Positions 1-7,500 of a DNA stretch of 7,959 nucleotides are shown here, piece after piece (within the stretch, counting starts at the first letter, position 1; each line of letters opens with the position of its first letter). The position numbers and the translations under genes are program-made. The notes under the pieces were generated by a model. The model saw nothing but the letters and a program-made list of their open reading frames with translations, ran no database searches and was not told where the DNA came from. Source of the stretch: Rhodanobacteraceae bacterium (lineage in GTDB: Bacteria; Pseudomonadota; Gammaproteobacteria; Xanthomonadales; SZUA-5); the NCBI GenBank assembly GCA_003233535.1, contig QIMA01000061.1, forward strand, positions 1-7,959, in the 5' to 3' direction.

Positions 1-90
1 ATGAACCACTACACCGCTCCTTCGGAAAAACCACTGGGCAATCAATGTCCTGCGCGATCATCGCGCGAGTTCATGAAATATCCGGGCTAA
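1..90 (+). repeat. Dispersed ~90-bp repeat, copy R1
   Basis: This stretch recurs in inverted orientation at 2437-2526 (about 85% identical by hand alignment) and more weakly in direct orientation at 2527-2605. The best-conserved part runs from about 43 to 77 and ends in the tail TTCATGAAATATCCGGGCTAA. Inside it is a 15-bp near-perfect palindrome, GCGCGAT-C-ATCGCGC (52-66). A 29-codon frame from ATG to TAA happens to span the unit, but it is not conserved between copies because compensating indels shift the middle, so I treat it as non-coding. It may be a REP/MITE-like element. The copy may extend left of the window. Confidence 0.75.
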
Positions 91-120
91 GTCATCCGAC
101 GATTGCGGCTCACTGCTTGG

Positions 121-233
121 CGTAGGGTGGACAAAGCCTAAGCGTGTCCGCCGGAGGTGTTTGTGCGAGGCTGGGAGCGGGCCGAATTGCGAGGCTCTTT
201 GTCGTGCACGCTTAGGCTTTGCAACGACCTACG
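121..233. repeat. REPIN-like pair of inverted REP hairpins
   Basis: Two hairpins face each other. The left has the tetranucleotide GTAG (122-125) followed directly by an 8-bp stem GGTGGACA/TGTCCGCC (126-133 with 145-152, one G-T pair) and an 11-nt loop AAGCCTAAGCG (134-144). The right, read on the minus strand, has GTAG (232-229) followed directly by a stem of 8 bp with one bulged base (201-208 with 220-228). Its loop (209-219) is the exact reverse complement of the left loop. The perfect inverted repeat is 15 nt (132-146 with 207-221), plus outer arms CGTAGG/CCTACG. A GTAG head plus hairpin, in inverted pairs, is the published architecture of REPs mobilised by TnpA-REP (RAYT) transposases. 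No such transposase is in the window, so mobility is inferred. Confidence 0.75.
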
Positions 234-373
234 GGGAATTCGGTGACCAGTTCATCCGGTACTTGCCCTCACCGCCCCAGTCGAGTTCACTTTTCATCTA
301 AGCCAGCAGCCTCGTTGGTCTAGGGCGGCGCTTGCAGAGTGCACTTTGGCCTTCGTCCGCGACTTTGTCGAAA
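234..373. other. Intergenic stretch with no supported feature
   Basis: Between the REPIN and the terminator hairpin I find no credible gene, RNA or clear promoter. A 22-codon minus-strand frame (297-229) starts immediately after an in-frame stop and ends inside the REPIN; I do not call it. A 9-nt inverted repeat, TTCATCTAA (293-301) and TTAGATGAA (410-418), flanks the terminator at a distance and may be chance. Confidence 0.5.
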
Positions 374-400
374 CCCCATCAGTCAAGACCACTGATGGGG
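374..400 (-). terminator. Hairpin terminator of the 435-1457 gene
   Basis: A perfect 10-bp stem CCCCATCAGT/ACTGATGGGG encloses a 7-nt loop (384-390). It lies 34 bases past the stop codon of the minus-strand gene ending at 435. On the minus strand it is followed only by a short TTT run, and on the plus side by GCTAGTTTTA. It is therefore a strong hairpin with a weak U-tract, possibly working in both directions or stabilising the 3' end of the mRNA. Confidence 0.6.
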
Positions 401-434
401 CCGCTAGTTTTAGATGAATTACCACCCGTTCCCG

Positions 435-1457
435 CTATTGCACCCGTTGCGCAGCGCGCTCGATCTTCGCAATTGGCAGCGCTTTCACATCGATCCCGTA
501 ACGGGACATCACTTCGGCATCGCTCATACCGATCTGTTTTTGGCCGTTGCTTGGCGCCAACGGCAGGCCAGCCTTCGTTGCGCCAATCGCTCGGTTCGGG
601 CCGACGCCGTCCTGGACGAAGCTGCGGCTGGCAGTGCGGAAGCCTCTGACCGGGATCTGTGCGTTGTTGGTGTCCTGCAGGCAGTTGTCCAAACTGGCGT
701 TGTTCGGACAGACCTTGGCGAAGCCATCGAATTGACCGGTGCCGGTGCGAACCACGTACAGCACATCGTCATTGGCCGAGTTAGCGACCACCAGGAAGTG
801 CAGGTCTTGGGTGGAATCGTAGAAGCCGGTCGCGGCATTGTTGTTCAGAGCTTGCTGGGAGCAGCGGCCGAGTATCGAGTCGTCGGCGCGGCAGCCATCG
901 AAGAAGTCGGGATCTTCGCTGGTGTCGAAGCTGTTGTAGATCACTACGTCGCCGAAGAAGCCGCCAACCTGAGGCACGTTGGCGTAGTCGAGGACTATCT
1001 GCCACTCGCCCAACATCAGCTCGGTGGCAGTATCGGCGGCGCCGCGGGTTAGGTAGTAGTCAAAACGATCAATCTGGAAACTGCCGGCACTCCAGGTCAG
1101 TGTTGCGCTGATTTCGGTGTTGAACTCCAGCGTGATCGGGCCGGCCGCGTTCACAACGGTCGTACCTTCAGTAAACGGGCAGCCGATGCACGGACCGCCG
1201 GTAGTGGCGTCCAGCGTGCCGTTAAATAACGTGTTGCCCTGCATCAGGCCCTGCGACGTGAACCAAGTGGCACTGCCGTCTGGGTTGTAGACGTAGACGA
1301 TCAGGAACAGAAAGTTGTCCTGGATCTCGATGGTGTAGCCGCGTCCGGGCTCGTCGGCGTTCCAATAGAAGCCGTTTTCTGGGGTGAAGGCTTGCGCCGG
1401 TCTGGCCAATACGACCGCAAACAGCAAAGTAAGGCTCAACAAGATCAACCGGCGCAT
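435..1457 (-). CDS. Secreted protein of unknown function with W/G/Y-rich domain
   Basis: This 340-residue protein starts at ATG 1457. GGGAG (1464-1468) lies 6 bases upstream as a good ribosome binding site. Residues 1-23 form a Sec signal peptide (MRR, a hydrophobic stretch LILLSLTLLFAVVLA, then a PAQA cleavage site before FTPENG), so the product should be periplasmic or exported. Residues 28-80 (GFYWNADEPGRGYTIEIQ, then NPDGSATWF) match a pattern I recall from many uncharacterised secreted Xanthomonadales-type proteins, where a W-N-x-x-E-x-G-R-G-Y core precedes a 'data-plus-tryptophan' strand. Six cysteines (90, 93, 189, 199, 250, 259) suggest disulfides. The C-terminal ~60 residues look less structured, with no anchor. 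No enzymatic motif is visible. A related domain remains in the decayed gene at 3998-4285. Function unknown; it diverges from tatD with 160 bp between starts. Confidence 0.88.
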   Translation of the reverse strand: MRRLILLSLTLLFAVVLARPAQAFTPENGFYWNADEPGRGYTIEIQDNFLFLIVYVYNPDGSATWFTSQGLMQGNTLFNGTLDATTGGPCIGCPFTEGTTVVNAAGPITLEFNTEISATLTWSAGSFQIDRFDYYLTRGAADTATELMLGEWQIVLDYANVPQVGGFFGDVVIYNSFDTSEDPDFFDGCRADDSILGRCSQQALNNNAATGFYDSTQDLHFLVVANSANDDVLYVVRTGTGQFDGFAKVCPNNASLDNCLQDTNNAQIPVRGFRTASRSFVQDGVGPNRAIGATKAGLPLAPSNGQKQIGMSDAEVMSRYGIDVKALPIAKIERAAQRVQ

Positions 1458-1463
1458 GTGCTA

Positions 1464-1468
1464 CTCCC
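1464..1468 (-). promoter_or_regulatory. Shine-Dalgarno site of the secreted-protein gene
   Basis: CTCCC on the plus strand reads GGGAG on the coding strand, 6 bases before ATG 1457. It fixes the start that also gives a complete signal peptide. I found no convincing -35/-10 pair for this gene in the 1458-1617 intergenic region. That region also holds a small hairpin, AGCGC (1531-1535) with GCGCT (1543-1547). Confidence 0.6.
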
Positions 1469-1579
1469 GTGCTTAGTACAAATAATTCAAGCCCTTACCC
1501 TGAACTGCGGGCGCTGAATCACCTATGAAGAGCGCGCATTAGGCGCTAGTCGGTGCTCCCTCCATCAAGCCGAGGTGAC

Positions 1580-1585
1580 TATACT
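1580..1585 (+). promoter_or_regulatory. Candidate -10 element of tatD
   Basis: TATACT matches the sigma-70 -10 consensus in five of six positions. It lies 32 bases before the tatD start, which would leave a leader of about 25 nt. No good -35 hexamer is found 16-18 bases upstream, so the call rests on the -10 element and its position. Confidence 0.35.
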
Positions 1586-1617
1586 CGCCGCCCTCGAAGG
1601 TTTGGTCTAAGAACGTT

Positions 1618-2427
1618 ATGGGATGTGATTTGGTTGACATAGGCGCCAACCTTGGCCACGAAAGCTTCAGTCACGACCTGCAGGCCGTGCTCGGTCGAGC
1701 GCGCGATGCCGGGGTCAGTCAGCTGATGATTACCGGCGCCAGCCGTCAGGGTTCCGTGGATGCAATGGCGGTGGTCGAGCGCGGTGGCGACGGGCTCTGG
1801 GCAACCGCCGGGATTCATCCGCATCACGCCGAGGAATACGACGCTGTGACCGAGGAAGTGTTGGCCCAGCTGCATGCCGATCCGCGCGTGCTGGCGGTCG
1901 GCGAAACTGGTTTGGATTACTTCCGTGATCTATCGCCGCGCCCGGCGCAGTGTTTCTCCTTCGAACGGCACATTGAACTTGCGCAACGCTGCGGCAAACC
2001 CATGTTTTTGCATCAGCGCGATGCCCATGACGACTTTATGGCCGTGCTCAAGCCGCTGCGCGACAAACTCGGCGCGGTAGTTGTGCACTGCTTCACCGGC
2101 ACCCGTGAGGAGCTGCACGACTACCTCGACCTGGATTTGCACATCGGCTTGACCGGCTGGATCTGCGATGAGCGACGCGGCTCACACATGCTGGAATTCT
2201 TGCCGGATATCCCGCGCGAGCGGCTGATGATCGAGAGCGACTCGCCGTATTTGATGCCGCGCACGTTGCGGCCGAAACCGAAGCATCGGCGCAATGAACC
2301 GGCTTTTCTGCCCGAGGTGCTGCGCATGTTGGCGCAGGCTCGCAGCGAGGCTGAAGCGGACGTTGCGGCCTATACCAGCGCCACGGCGCGCTCCTTTTTT
2401 GGCTTGCCAGAACCGGCCGCCAGCTAA
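1618..2427 (+). CDS. tatD: TatD-family metal-dependent DNase
   Basis: This 269-residue cytoplasmic hydrolase of the amidohydrolase-like TIM-barrel superfamily aligns along its whole length with E. coli TatD. Visible landmarks are DIGANL (7-12), GIHPHH (65-70), GETGLDYFRD (95-104, metal ligand E96), FLHQRDAHDDF (130-140, H132), VHCFTGTREE (156-165, H157), GLTGWICDERRG (177-188) and IESDSPYLMPR (205-215, D208). As in the TatD clade, the first barrel strand has DIGxN in place of the HxH of YcfH/YjjV-type paralogues. TatD proteins are Mg-dependent 3'-5' exonucleases/DNases tied to DNA repair and H2O2 resistance; the old link to Tat export quality control is disputed. No tatABC genes are adjacent. 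The start is ATG 1618; the upstream GAAGG (1596-1600) is 17 bases away, so the ribosome binding site is weak. It converges with the phosphodiesterase gene. Confidence 0.95.
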   Translation: MGCDLVDIGANLGHESFSHDLQAVLGRARDAGVSQLMITGASRQGSVDAMAVVERGGDGLWATAGIHPHHAEEYDAVTEEVLAQLHADPRVLAVGETGLDYFRDLSPRPAQCFSFERHIELAQRCGKPMFLHQRDAHDDFMAVLKPLRDKLGAVVVHCFTGTREELHDYLDLDLHIGLTGWICDERRGSHMLEFLPDIPRERLMIESDSPYLMPRTLRPKPKHRRNEPAFLPEVLRMLAQARSEAEADVAAYTSATARSFFGLPEPAAS

Positions 2428-2436
2428 CCCTTGAGC

Positions 2437-2526
2437 CTAACCCGATGTTTCATGAACTCGCGCGATGATCGTGCAGGACATTGGTAGGCCAGTGATTTTT
2501 CTAAAAGAAGCGGTGTAGTAGTTCAT
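2437..2526 (-). repeat. Dispersed ~90-bp repeat, copy R2 (inverted)
   Basis: The reverse complement aligns with R1 (1-90) from end to end, with one inserted and one deleted base and roughly a dozen substitutions. The core AATGTCCTG...TTCATGAAA is almost identical. It begins 10 bases after the tatD stop codon and ends at GTTCAT (2521-2526), where copy R3 begins in the opposite direction. Confidence 0.75.
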
Positions 2527-2605
2527 ACACCCGACTGAGGAAAAACCGCTGGGCGATCAAGGGCCTAGCGAGGGCGCGTGAAGTTTATGAAACATCCGGG
2601 TTAAG
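2527..2605 (+). repeat. Dispersed repeat, copy R3 (diverged, direct)
   Basis: This copy is in the same orientation as R1 and matches R1 from about 11 to 91. Shared blocks include GGAAAAACC(A/G)CTGGGC(A/G)ATCAA and the tail TTATGAAACATCCGGGTTAAG. The middle is more diverged than in R2. R2 and R3 sit head to head, so 2437-2605 can fold as one long imperfect hairpin between the convergent tatD and phosphodiesterase genes. It may serve as a shared transcription end; no separate terminator with a U-tract is apparent here. Positions 2606-2666 show nothing further. Confidence 0.65.
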
Positions 2606-2666
2606 ACGCCAAATCCAGTTCGCCGGGCCGTCTGCAGCGGAGTTGCCTGGATCGAATCAATAGCAA

Positions 2667-3914
2667 CTACTGCTGCGGTTCTCGCAGTGCCGCCTGCAGC
2701 ACCTTCGGGTCGCCGTCATTATCTACAGGCTCAATACCCAACAGCTTCGCTAGCAGCGGATAGACGTCTACGTTATCGAAGACCGGTAGGCGCTTACCGA
2801 CCACAAATGCCGGCCCGTTGGCGATAAAGATCGCGTGCATGCTCGGCAGCTCTGGGTCATAGCCGTGCTTGCCCAGGCTAACGTGGCCGCCTTGGTCGGC
2901 TAGCCGCTCGCGGGTGATGGCATACCAACCGGGCTCGAGCTGGCAGGAAATTGGCGCCACGCGCGGATGTGCTCCGTAATGCCAGCGTGGCGGGAGGTCG
3001 GCCTTACGCCAGCACTGCATCTGCTCGTGTTTGCCTAGTAGCGCCTGCTCGACTTGCGCCTCACGGCCGGAAACCGGCGCCACCATCAGCAGCGCGCCGT
3101 ACTCGGAGATGTCGATGTCATTGGGATCGACGTAGTCGTCGACGATTACTAGGCGCCGCTCGGACGTGGGCTCCATGCCGTGGTCGGAAACCACGACCAG
3201 ATTGGCGATGCTGCCCTGGTTGCGGAGGCCGCGGACGAGCTTGGCTAGGGCACGATCGACTTGCTGCAGGGTCTGCTCGGTTTCCGGCGAATCCGGGCCA
3301 TAGTAGTGGCCGGCGGTGTCGACGTGTTCAAAGTACAGAGTGATCAAGCGTGGCCGCTCAGATTCCGGCATGGCCATCCACGCCAGCACCCGCTCGACCC
3401 GCGTCTGCATGCTGACTTTGGAGTCAAACGGGTACCACCAGTGCGGGCGTAAGCCGAGCACGTTGGCCTCGGTTCCCGGCCAGAACATGGCTGCGGTGCG
3501 CACGCCGATGCGGTCCAGACTCACCCACAGCGGCTCGCCGCCCCACCAGCGGCCGTCGCCCACGGCAGGGCGGTTTTCCATGCTGAACTCACCCAGTTCG
3601 GCGTCGCGCATGCGGTTAGCGACAATGCCGTGGCGATCTGGTCGCAGTCCGGTGACGATGGAGTAGTGATTGGGAAAAGTTAGTGAGGGATAAGACGGAC
3701 GCATTCCTGTTGCCTCGACTCCAGTGCGAGCCAGACGCTCTAGCGTTGGGGTTAAACCGCGCTCCAGGTACTCCGGGCGAAAGCCGTCTAGAGAAATGAG
3801 AATGACCGGGACCTGGCTGCTGCCATTGTCTGTTCTGCCCGAATCGGTGGGCGAGCTTGCGCAGCCAGCAAGCAGTAGCGCAAAACTTAGACTGGTCAGC
3901 CAGCGGTATCCCAT
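2667..3914 (-). CDS. Lipoprotein nucleotide pyrophosphatase/phosphodiesterase (NPP-like)
   Basis: Counting from the chosen ATG at 3914 this is 415 residues of the alkaline-phosphatase superfamily, ectonucleotide pyrophosphatase/phosphodiesterase branch. These enzymes hydrolyse phosphodiester or pyrophosphate bonds with two metal ions and a threonine nucleophile. Seen in order: lipoprotein signal MGYRWLTSLSFALLLAGC (lipobox LAGC, lipidated C18); ISLDGF (D43, metal); PSLTFPNHYSIVTG (nucleophile T79, N82); FEHVDTAGHYYGP (D199, H203); VVSDHGM (D244, H245); GKHGYDPELPSM (H350). All ligand positions known from the Xanthomonas NPP structure are present, so it should be active, membrane-anchored and facing the periplasm. 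Its natural substrate cannot be read from sequence. The frame stays open upstream to a GTG at 3971, but that would place 19 non-signal residues before the lipobox, so I prefer 3914. Both starts have weak ribosome binding sites. Confidence 0.92.
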   Translation of the reverse strand: MGYRWLTSLSFALLLAGCASSPTDSGRTDNGSSQVPVILISLDGFRPEYLERGLTPTLERLARTGVEATGMRPSYPSLTFPNHYSIVTGLRPDRHGIVANRMRDAELGEFSMENRPAVGDGRWWGGEPLWVSLDRIGVRTAAMFWPGTEANVLGLRPHWWYPFDSKVSMQTRVERVLAWMAMPESERPRLITLYFEHVDTAGHYYGPDSPETEQTLQQVDRALAKLVRGLRNQGSIANLVVVSDHGMEPTSERRLVIVDDYVDPNDIDISEYGALLMVAPVSGREAQVEQALLGKHEQMQCWRKADLPPRWHYGAHPRVAPISCQLEPGWYAITRERLADQGGHVSLGKHGYDPELPSMHAIFIANGPAFVVGKRLPVFDNVDVYPLLAKLLGIEPVDNDGDPKVLQAALREPQQ

Positions 3915-3942
3915 GGGTCTGCCGTGCTCGAATCGATCGGCA

Positions 3943-3970
3943 AGTTTACCCGCGAAAATGGTCGTGTTCA
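3943..3970 (-). promoter_or_regulatory. Candidate promoter of the phosphodiesterase gene
   Basis: On the minus strand TGAACA (3970-3965) and TAAACT (3948-3943) are 16 bases apart, each matching four of six sigma-70 consensus positions. Transcription would start near 3936, about 22 nt before ATG 3914 and downstream of the alternative GTG start. The evidence is weak on sequence alone. Confidence 0.25.
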
Positions 3971-4001
3971 CGTGACAGTCGACGGGTTAACCCTTTGTCA
4001 C
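3968..4001. promoter_or_regulatory. Palindrome cluster upstream of the phosphodiesterase gene
   Basis: Three symmetric elements lie within 34 bp: TCACGTGA (3968-3975), the perfect 10-bp palindrome GGGTTAACCC (3984-3993), and an outer inverted pair GTGACA (3972-3977) / TGTCAC (3996-4001). They lie just upstream of the candidate promoter and overlap the stop codon of the decayed gene. They could be an operator, or a terminator of the decayed gene; there is no clear U-tract, and the regulator is unknown. Confidence 0.35.
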
Positions 4002-4285
4002 ACATTGGGGCCGGTGCTGTTGAAGACACCGCCGCTGGTGCGCAGCACCGACATCTGCGCGTTGCCGTTGACGATGGTGCCTTGGGCGATTAGCCACATC
4101 GCCTCATTGGCCGGCATGGCGGCGTTGGATTCGTAGCCAAAATAGGTGGCGATCATCTCGATATCGCCATTGGCGCGCTGAACCAGATCGAGGAACCAGC
4201 CTTCGCCACCGCTGCCGTCGACGTTGATCCAGGTGCCGCGCTGCAGGGCCAGCCAGCGGTGGTGGTGGTCAATGCGGACGAGCTT
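3998..4285 (-). pseudogene. C-terminal remnant of a secreted W/G-rich domain protein
   Basis: The minus-strand frame is open from 4285 to the TGA at 4000-3998 (95 residues). It has no ATG until the middle of the domain (an EMIATYFGYE stretch). From about 4246 it reads LQRGTWINVDGSGGEGWFLD, then an MIATYFGYE strand, AMWLIAQG and a short tail. This has the layout of residues 28-80 of the 435-1457 protein (GFYWNADEPGRGYTIE, VYVYNPDGSATWFTSQG). The signal peptide and N-terminal part expected of such a protein are missing: the residues before the domain (KLVRIDHHHRWLA) are unlike it, a stop precedes them at 4286-4288, and neither other minus frame continues the homology. I infer a truncated gene. 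A start by an unusual codon cannot be excluded. Confidence 0.6.
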
Positions 4286-4530
4286 TCAGCCCGCGCTCTC
4301 CGTTCGACGGCGTAATTGTGGAGCTGGCAAAGTCCCATGCTCTTAAAACCTAAAACGCTCCCACGCCCAGCCAAATCTCCGCGCACGCTTCGTCGCAGCA
4401 ACCGCCCGCCCTGCCCCGATTCTGGACGCTAAGACGCATATTCTGTGATCTACGAACTTCCGGCACACGCAGTGCGACCTTTTCGGCGCTGTAATGCTTT
4501 TCACGAATAGGCGTTACCTGGAATCGCGTT
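4286..4530. other. Intergenic DNA upstream of the efflux operon
   Basis: There is no supported gene here. A bulged 7-bp hairpin (4276-4283 with 4295-4301, loop TTTCAGCCCGC) lies at the edge of the decayed gene. It might be a REP-like remnant, but it lacks the GTAG head. The efflux promoter should lie here. TATTCT (4439-4444) and TGTAAT upstream of the start resemble -10 boxes, but neither has a good -35 partner. No regulator gene (TetR, MarR or two-component) is encoded next to the operon within the window. Confidence 0.4.
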
Positions 4531-7500
4531 ATGTCCATCACCGAAAATTCCGTCCGCAATCCGGCTGCCGTCGCAGTCGCCGTGGGTGCAATCCTGCTGC
4601 TGGGGCTGGTTAGCCTCTACCGGCTGCCGATTCAGCTATTTCCCGACATTGATCGCCCTCAGCTGTCGATCAATACCGCTTGGCGCGCCTCCTCTCCGCA
4701 CGAGGTAGAGAGCGAGATACTCAAACCCCAGGAGGAAGTGCTGCAGGGTTTGGCCGGATTGGAGTCGCTTAATGGCAACGCCAATCCGGGCTTTTCAAAC
4801 ATCAATCTGCAGTTCGCCCTCGGCACCGATATGCAGCAGACGTTGATCGAAGTGATCAGCCGGTTGCAGCGCGTGCCGCCTTTGCCCGCAGACGCGACGC
4901 CCCCGGTGGTCAGTTTAGGCGGCTTCGGCGGCGGCTCGGCGAATCAATCGCTGACTTGGTTCTTCGTCCAGAAACTGCCCGGTACGCCGGGCGAAATCGA
5001 AGACCACATTCAAGCTGTCGAGGAACTGGTGAAGCCGGCTTTTGAGGCCATCCAGGGTGTGTCCAGCGTCACCGTCAACGCGGGATCGGGCCAAGGCAAC
5101 CTGGATGAGCTGCATATCCTGATCGATCCGGACAAGGCCGCAGCAATGGGCGTGCCGGTGACCGATCTGGTCAACCGCGTCGGCCGCGCCAACGACGTCT
5201 CCGGTGGCTCTTTGGAGTTTGGTCGTCGCCAATACGCGCTGCGCTTTGTCGGCCGCTATTCACCCGAAGAGCTGGGCGAAACCGTGATTCACTGGCGTGC
5301 CGGCAGCCCAGTTAGGCTGCGCGACGTGGCCAGCGTCAGCGTTCAGCGCGCCGAGCGCAACAGCTTCGCTTACCAGAACAACAACCCGGCGATGAGCATC
5401 CGCATCGATCGCCAGAACGGCGCCAACGTGCTGGCAACCCTGACTGAAGTGAAAAAGGTGGCGGCCGAAATCAGCGCGGGCCCACTGGCACGCATGGGCC
5501 TGGACATGGCGCAGTCCTTCGATGCCTCGGTGTTCATTATGCGCGCCGTGAACTTGCTCACCTCTAACCTGGGGCTGGGTGTACTGCTAGCGATTGGTGC
5601 CCTGTGGTGGTTCTTACGCGATGGCCGCGCCACCGCGGTGATTGCGTTGGCTATTCCTATTTCCCTAGCCGCCACTTTGCTGGTGTTGGCCCTGACTGGA
5701 CGTTCTTTGAACGCGATTTCCCTGGCCGGTTTGGCCTTTGCCGTGGGCATGGTGTTGGATGCGGCCATCGTTGTCGCCGAAGCCATCGTGGCCCGGCGCG
5801 AAGCGGGTTTGCGCATCACCGAAGCTGCCATCGCGGCGGCGGCGCGAGTCAAAGGAGCACTGCTTGCCTCAACCGCTACCACGGTGGCGATCTTCATCCC
5901 GGTGCTGTTTTTGGACGGTGTGGAAGGTCAGCTGTTTTCTGATCTCGCCCTAACCATCGCGATTGCGGTGGCGATTTCAATGTTGGTGGCGCTCACCGTG
6001 TTGCCTACGGCGGCGGGTCTGTTGATGAGCAAGCACCAGCAGGCTGCGCGCAGTCGCGCACCCTCAAAAGTGGTCGATGTGGTGATGAAAGTGACCGCTA
6101 CCTCGCCGCGCCGCTGGGCCTGGGTGGGTAGTTTAATCGGCGGCGGCGTGCTGTTGAGCTGGCTGCTCTTACCCAGCTTGGACTACCTGCCGCCGGTGAA
6201 GCGCGACGCGGTCGATGTGTTCGTCAACCCGCCGCCGGGTATGCCATCAGAGGTAGCCGAGCGCGAAATTTTCCAGCCGATGCTGGAGCGCCTGCGTCCG
6301 TACATGGACGGTGAGAAAGAGCCGGCTTTGCGCAACTACTACATCCTTGGATTCGGCAACGGTAACGGCACCCTGGGCATTCGCGCGCTGGATCAATCGC
6401 GGGTGAAGGAGCTGGAAGAGATCGTCCGTAACGAGATCACCGCGGGCTTTCCTGATGTGCGTGCCTTTGCCGCTCAGGGCAATCTGTTTGGCGGTATCGC
6501 TGCCCATCGCTCAATCGAGATACATCTGCAGTCGCGCGATATCGAGAGTCTGGCCGAGGTTGCACGCAAGGGTCAGGAACTGTTGACGGCCGCTTTCCCG
6601 GATGCGGTGGTCAATGCCTTCCCGCCGCCCGACTTCGCCTCGCCTGAAATTCACGTGCGGCCCAATGATCGCCGTTTGAGTGAGGTGGGCTGGAATCGGC
6701 AAGAGGCCGCTCAGGTGATTCGCACTTTTGGCGATGGGTTGTGGCTGGGCGAACACTTCGACGGCGAGAACCGTCTCGATATCTTGCTCAAGACCGCAGA
6801 CTGGGCAGGCCCGGAAGAGCTGGCCCGAGCTCCGGTAGCCACGCCCTCCGGCGCGGTTGTGCCGCTGGGTGAACTGATGACCTTCGAACAAACCGTGGGC
6901 CCGGCCAGTCTGCGCCGAGTCGACGGTCGGCGCACAGTGACTCTGAATGTGGCGCCGCCGGAGGACGTGTCGCTGGAAGATACGATGACCGTGGTACGCA
7001 ACGAGATCGAGCCGCAGCTGCGGCCGCTTCTTCCACCCGACGGCAGTATTCGCTACGGCGGCAGCGCCGACAGCCTAGCCAAGGCGATGAGCGCCATGGG
7101 CGGAAACTTTGCCATCGCCCTTGTTCTGCTGCTGATGCTCATGGCCGCGCTATTCCGCTCGGTTAAGGACAGCGTATTGGTGATGTTGACCGTGCCGTTG
7201 GCCACGGTTGGCGGCGTGGTTGGCTTACGTGTGGCCAATCTAATCGTGTTCCAGCCGCTGGACCTGCTGACCATGATCGGCTTCGTGATTCTGCTTGGAC
7301 TGACGGTCAACAATGCGATCTTGCTGGTCGACCGCACTCGCGCCAATCAGCGCGAAGGCGCCGATCGCGATGACGCAGTGAGGGCTGCAGTGGCCGAGCG
7401 TCTGCGACCGATCCTGATGAGTACCACCACCACATTGGTGGGCATGTTGCCGCTGGTGCTGATTCCCGGCCCCGGTTCAGTGATCTATCGCGGCCTAGCC

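Noticed and set aside
1..90. 29-codon frame spanning repeat R1 (and a matching-length one in R2)
   Set aside because: The two copies differ by an insertion and a deletion that put the middle in different frames, and R3 is broken by a stop. The protein is not conserved while the DNA is.
229..297. 22-codon minus-strand frame beginning MKSELDWGGEGKYR
   Set aside because: It starts directly after an in-frame stop, its stop lies inside the REPIN, and no ribosome site is clear. It could be a gene remnant but cannot be supported.
414..1052. 212-codon plus-strand open frame
   Set aside because: It lies opposite the secreted-protein gene, has no recognisable domain or ribosome site, and its valine/alanine/glycine-rich product is typical of an antisense shadow. 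The minus-strand frame has a signal peptide, Shine-Dalgarno site and terminator.
1618..2427. tatD as part of a Tat export operon
   Set aside because: No tatA, tatB or tatC gene is adjacent, and the neighbours are unrelated.
1..2526. Composite transposon formed by inverted copies R1 and R2 around the secreted-protein gene and tatD
   Set aside because: There is no transposase and no target duplication, and tatD is a core gene. A third adjacent copy shows that this is a dispersed repeat rather than a defined mobile unit.
3915..3971. N-terminal extension of the phosphodiesterase from a GTG at 3971
   Set aside because: It would bury a perfect lipoprotein signal 19 residues inside the protein and overlap the likely promoter; ATG 3914 is the better start.
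4153..4401. 82-codon minus-strand frame upstream of the efflux operon
   Set aside because: It overlaps the decayed gene in another frame. Its low-complexity Ser/Ala/Thr run is a frame-shifted reading of the real domain.
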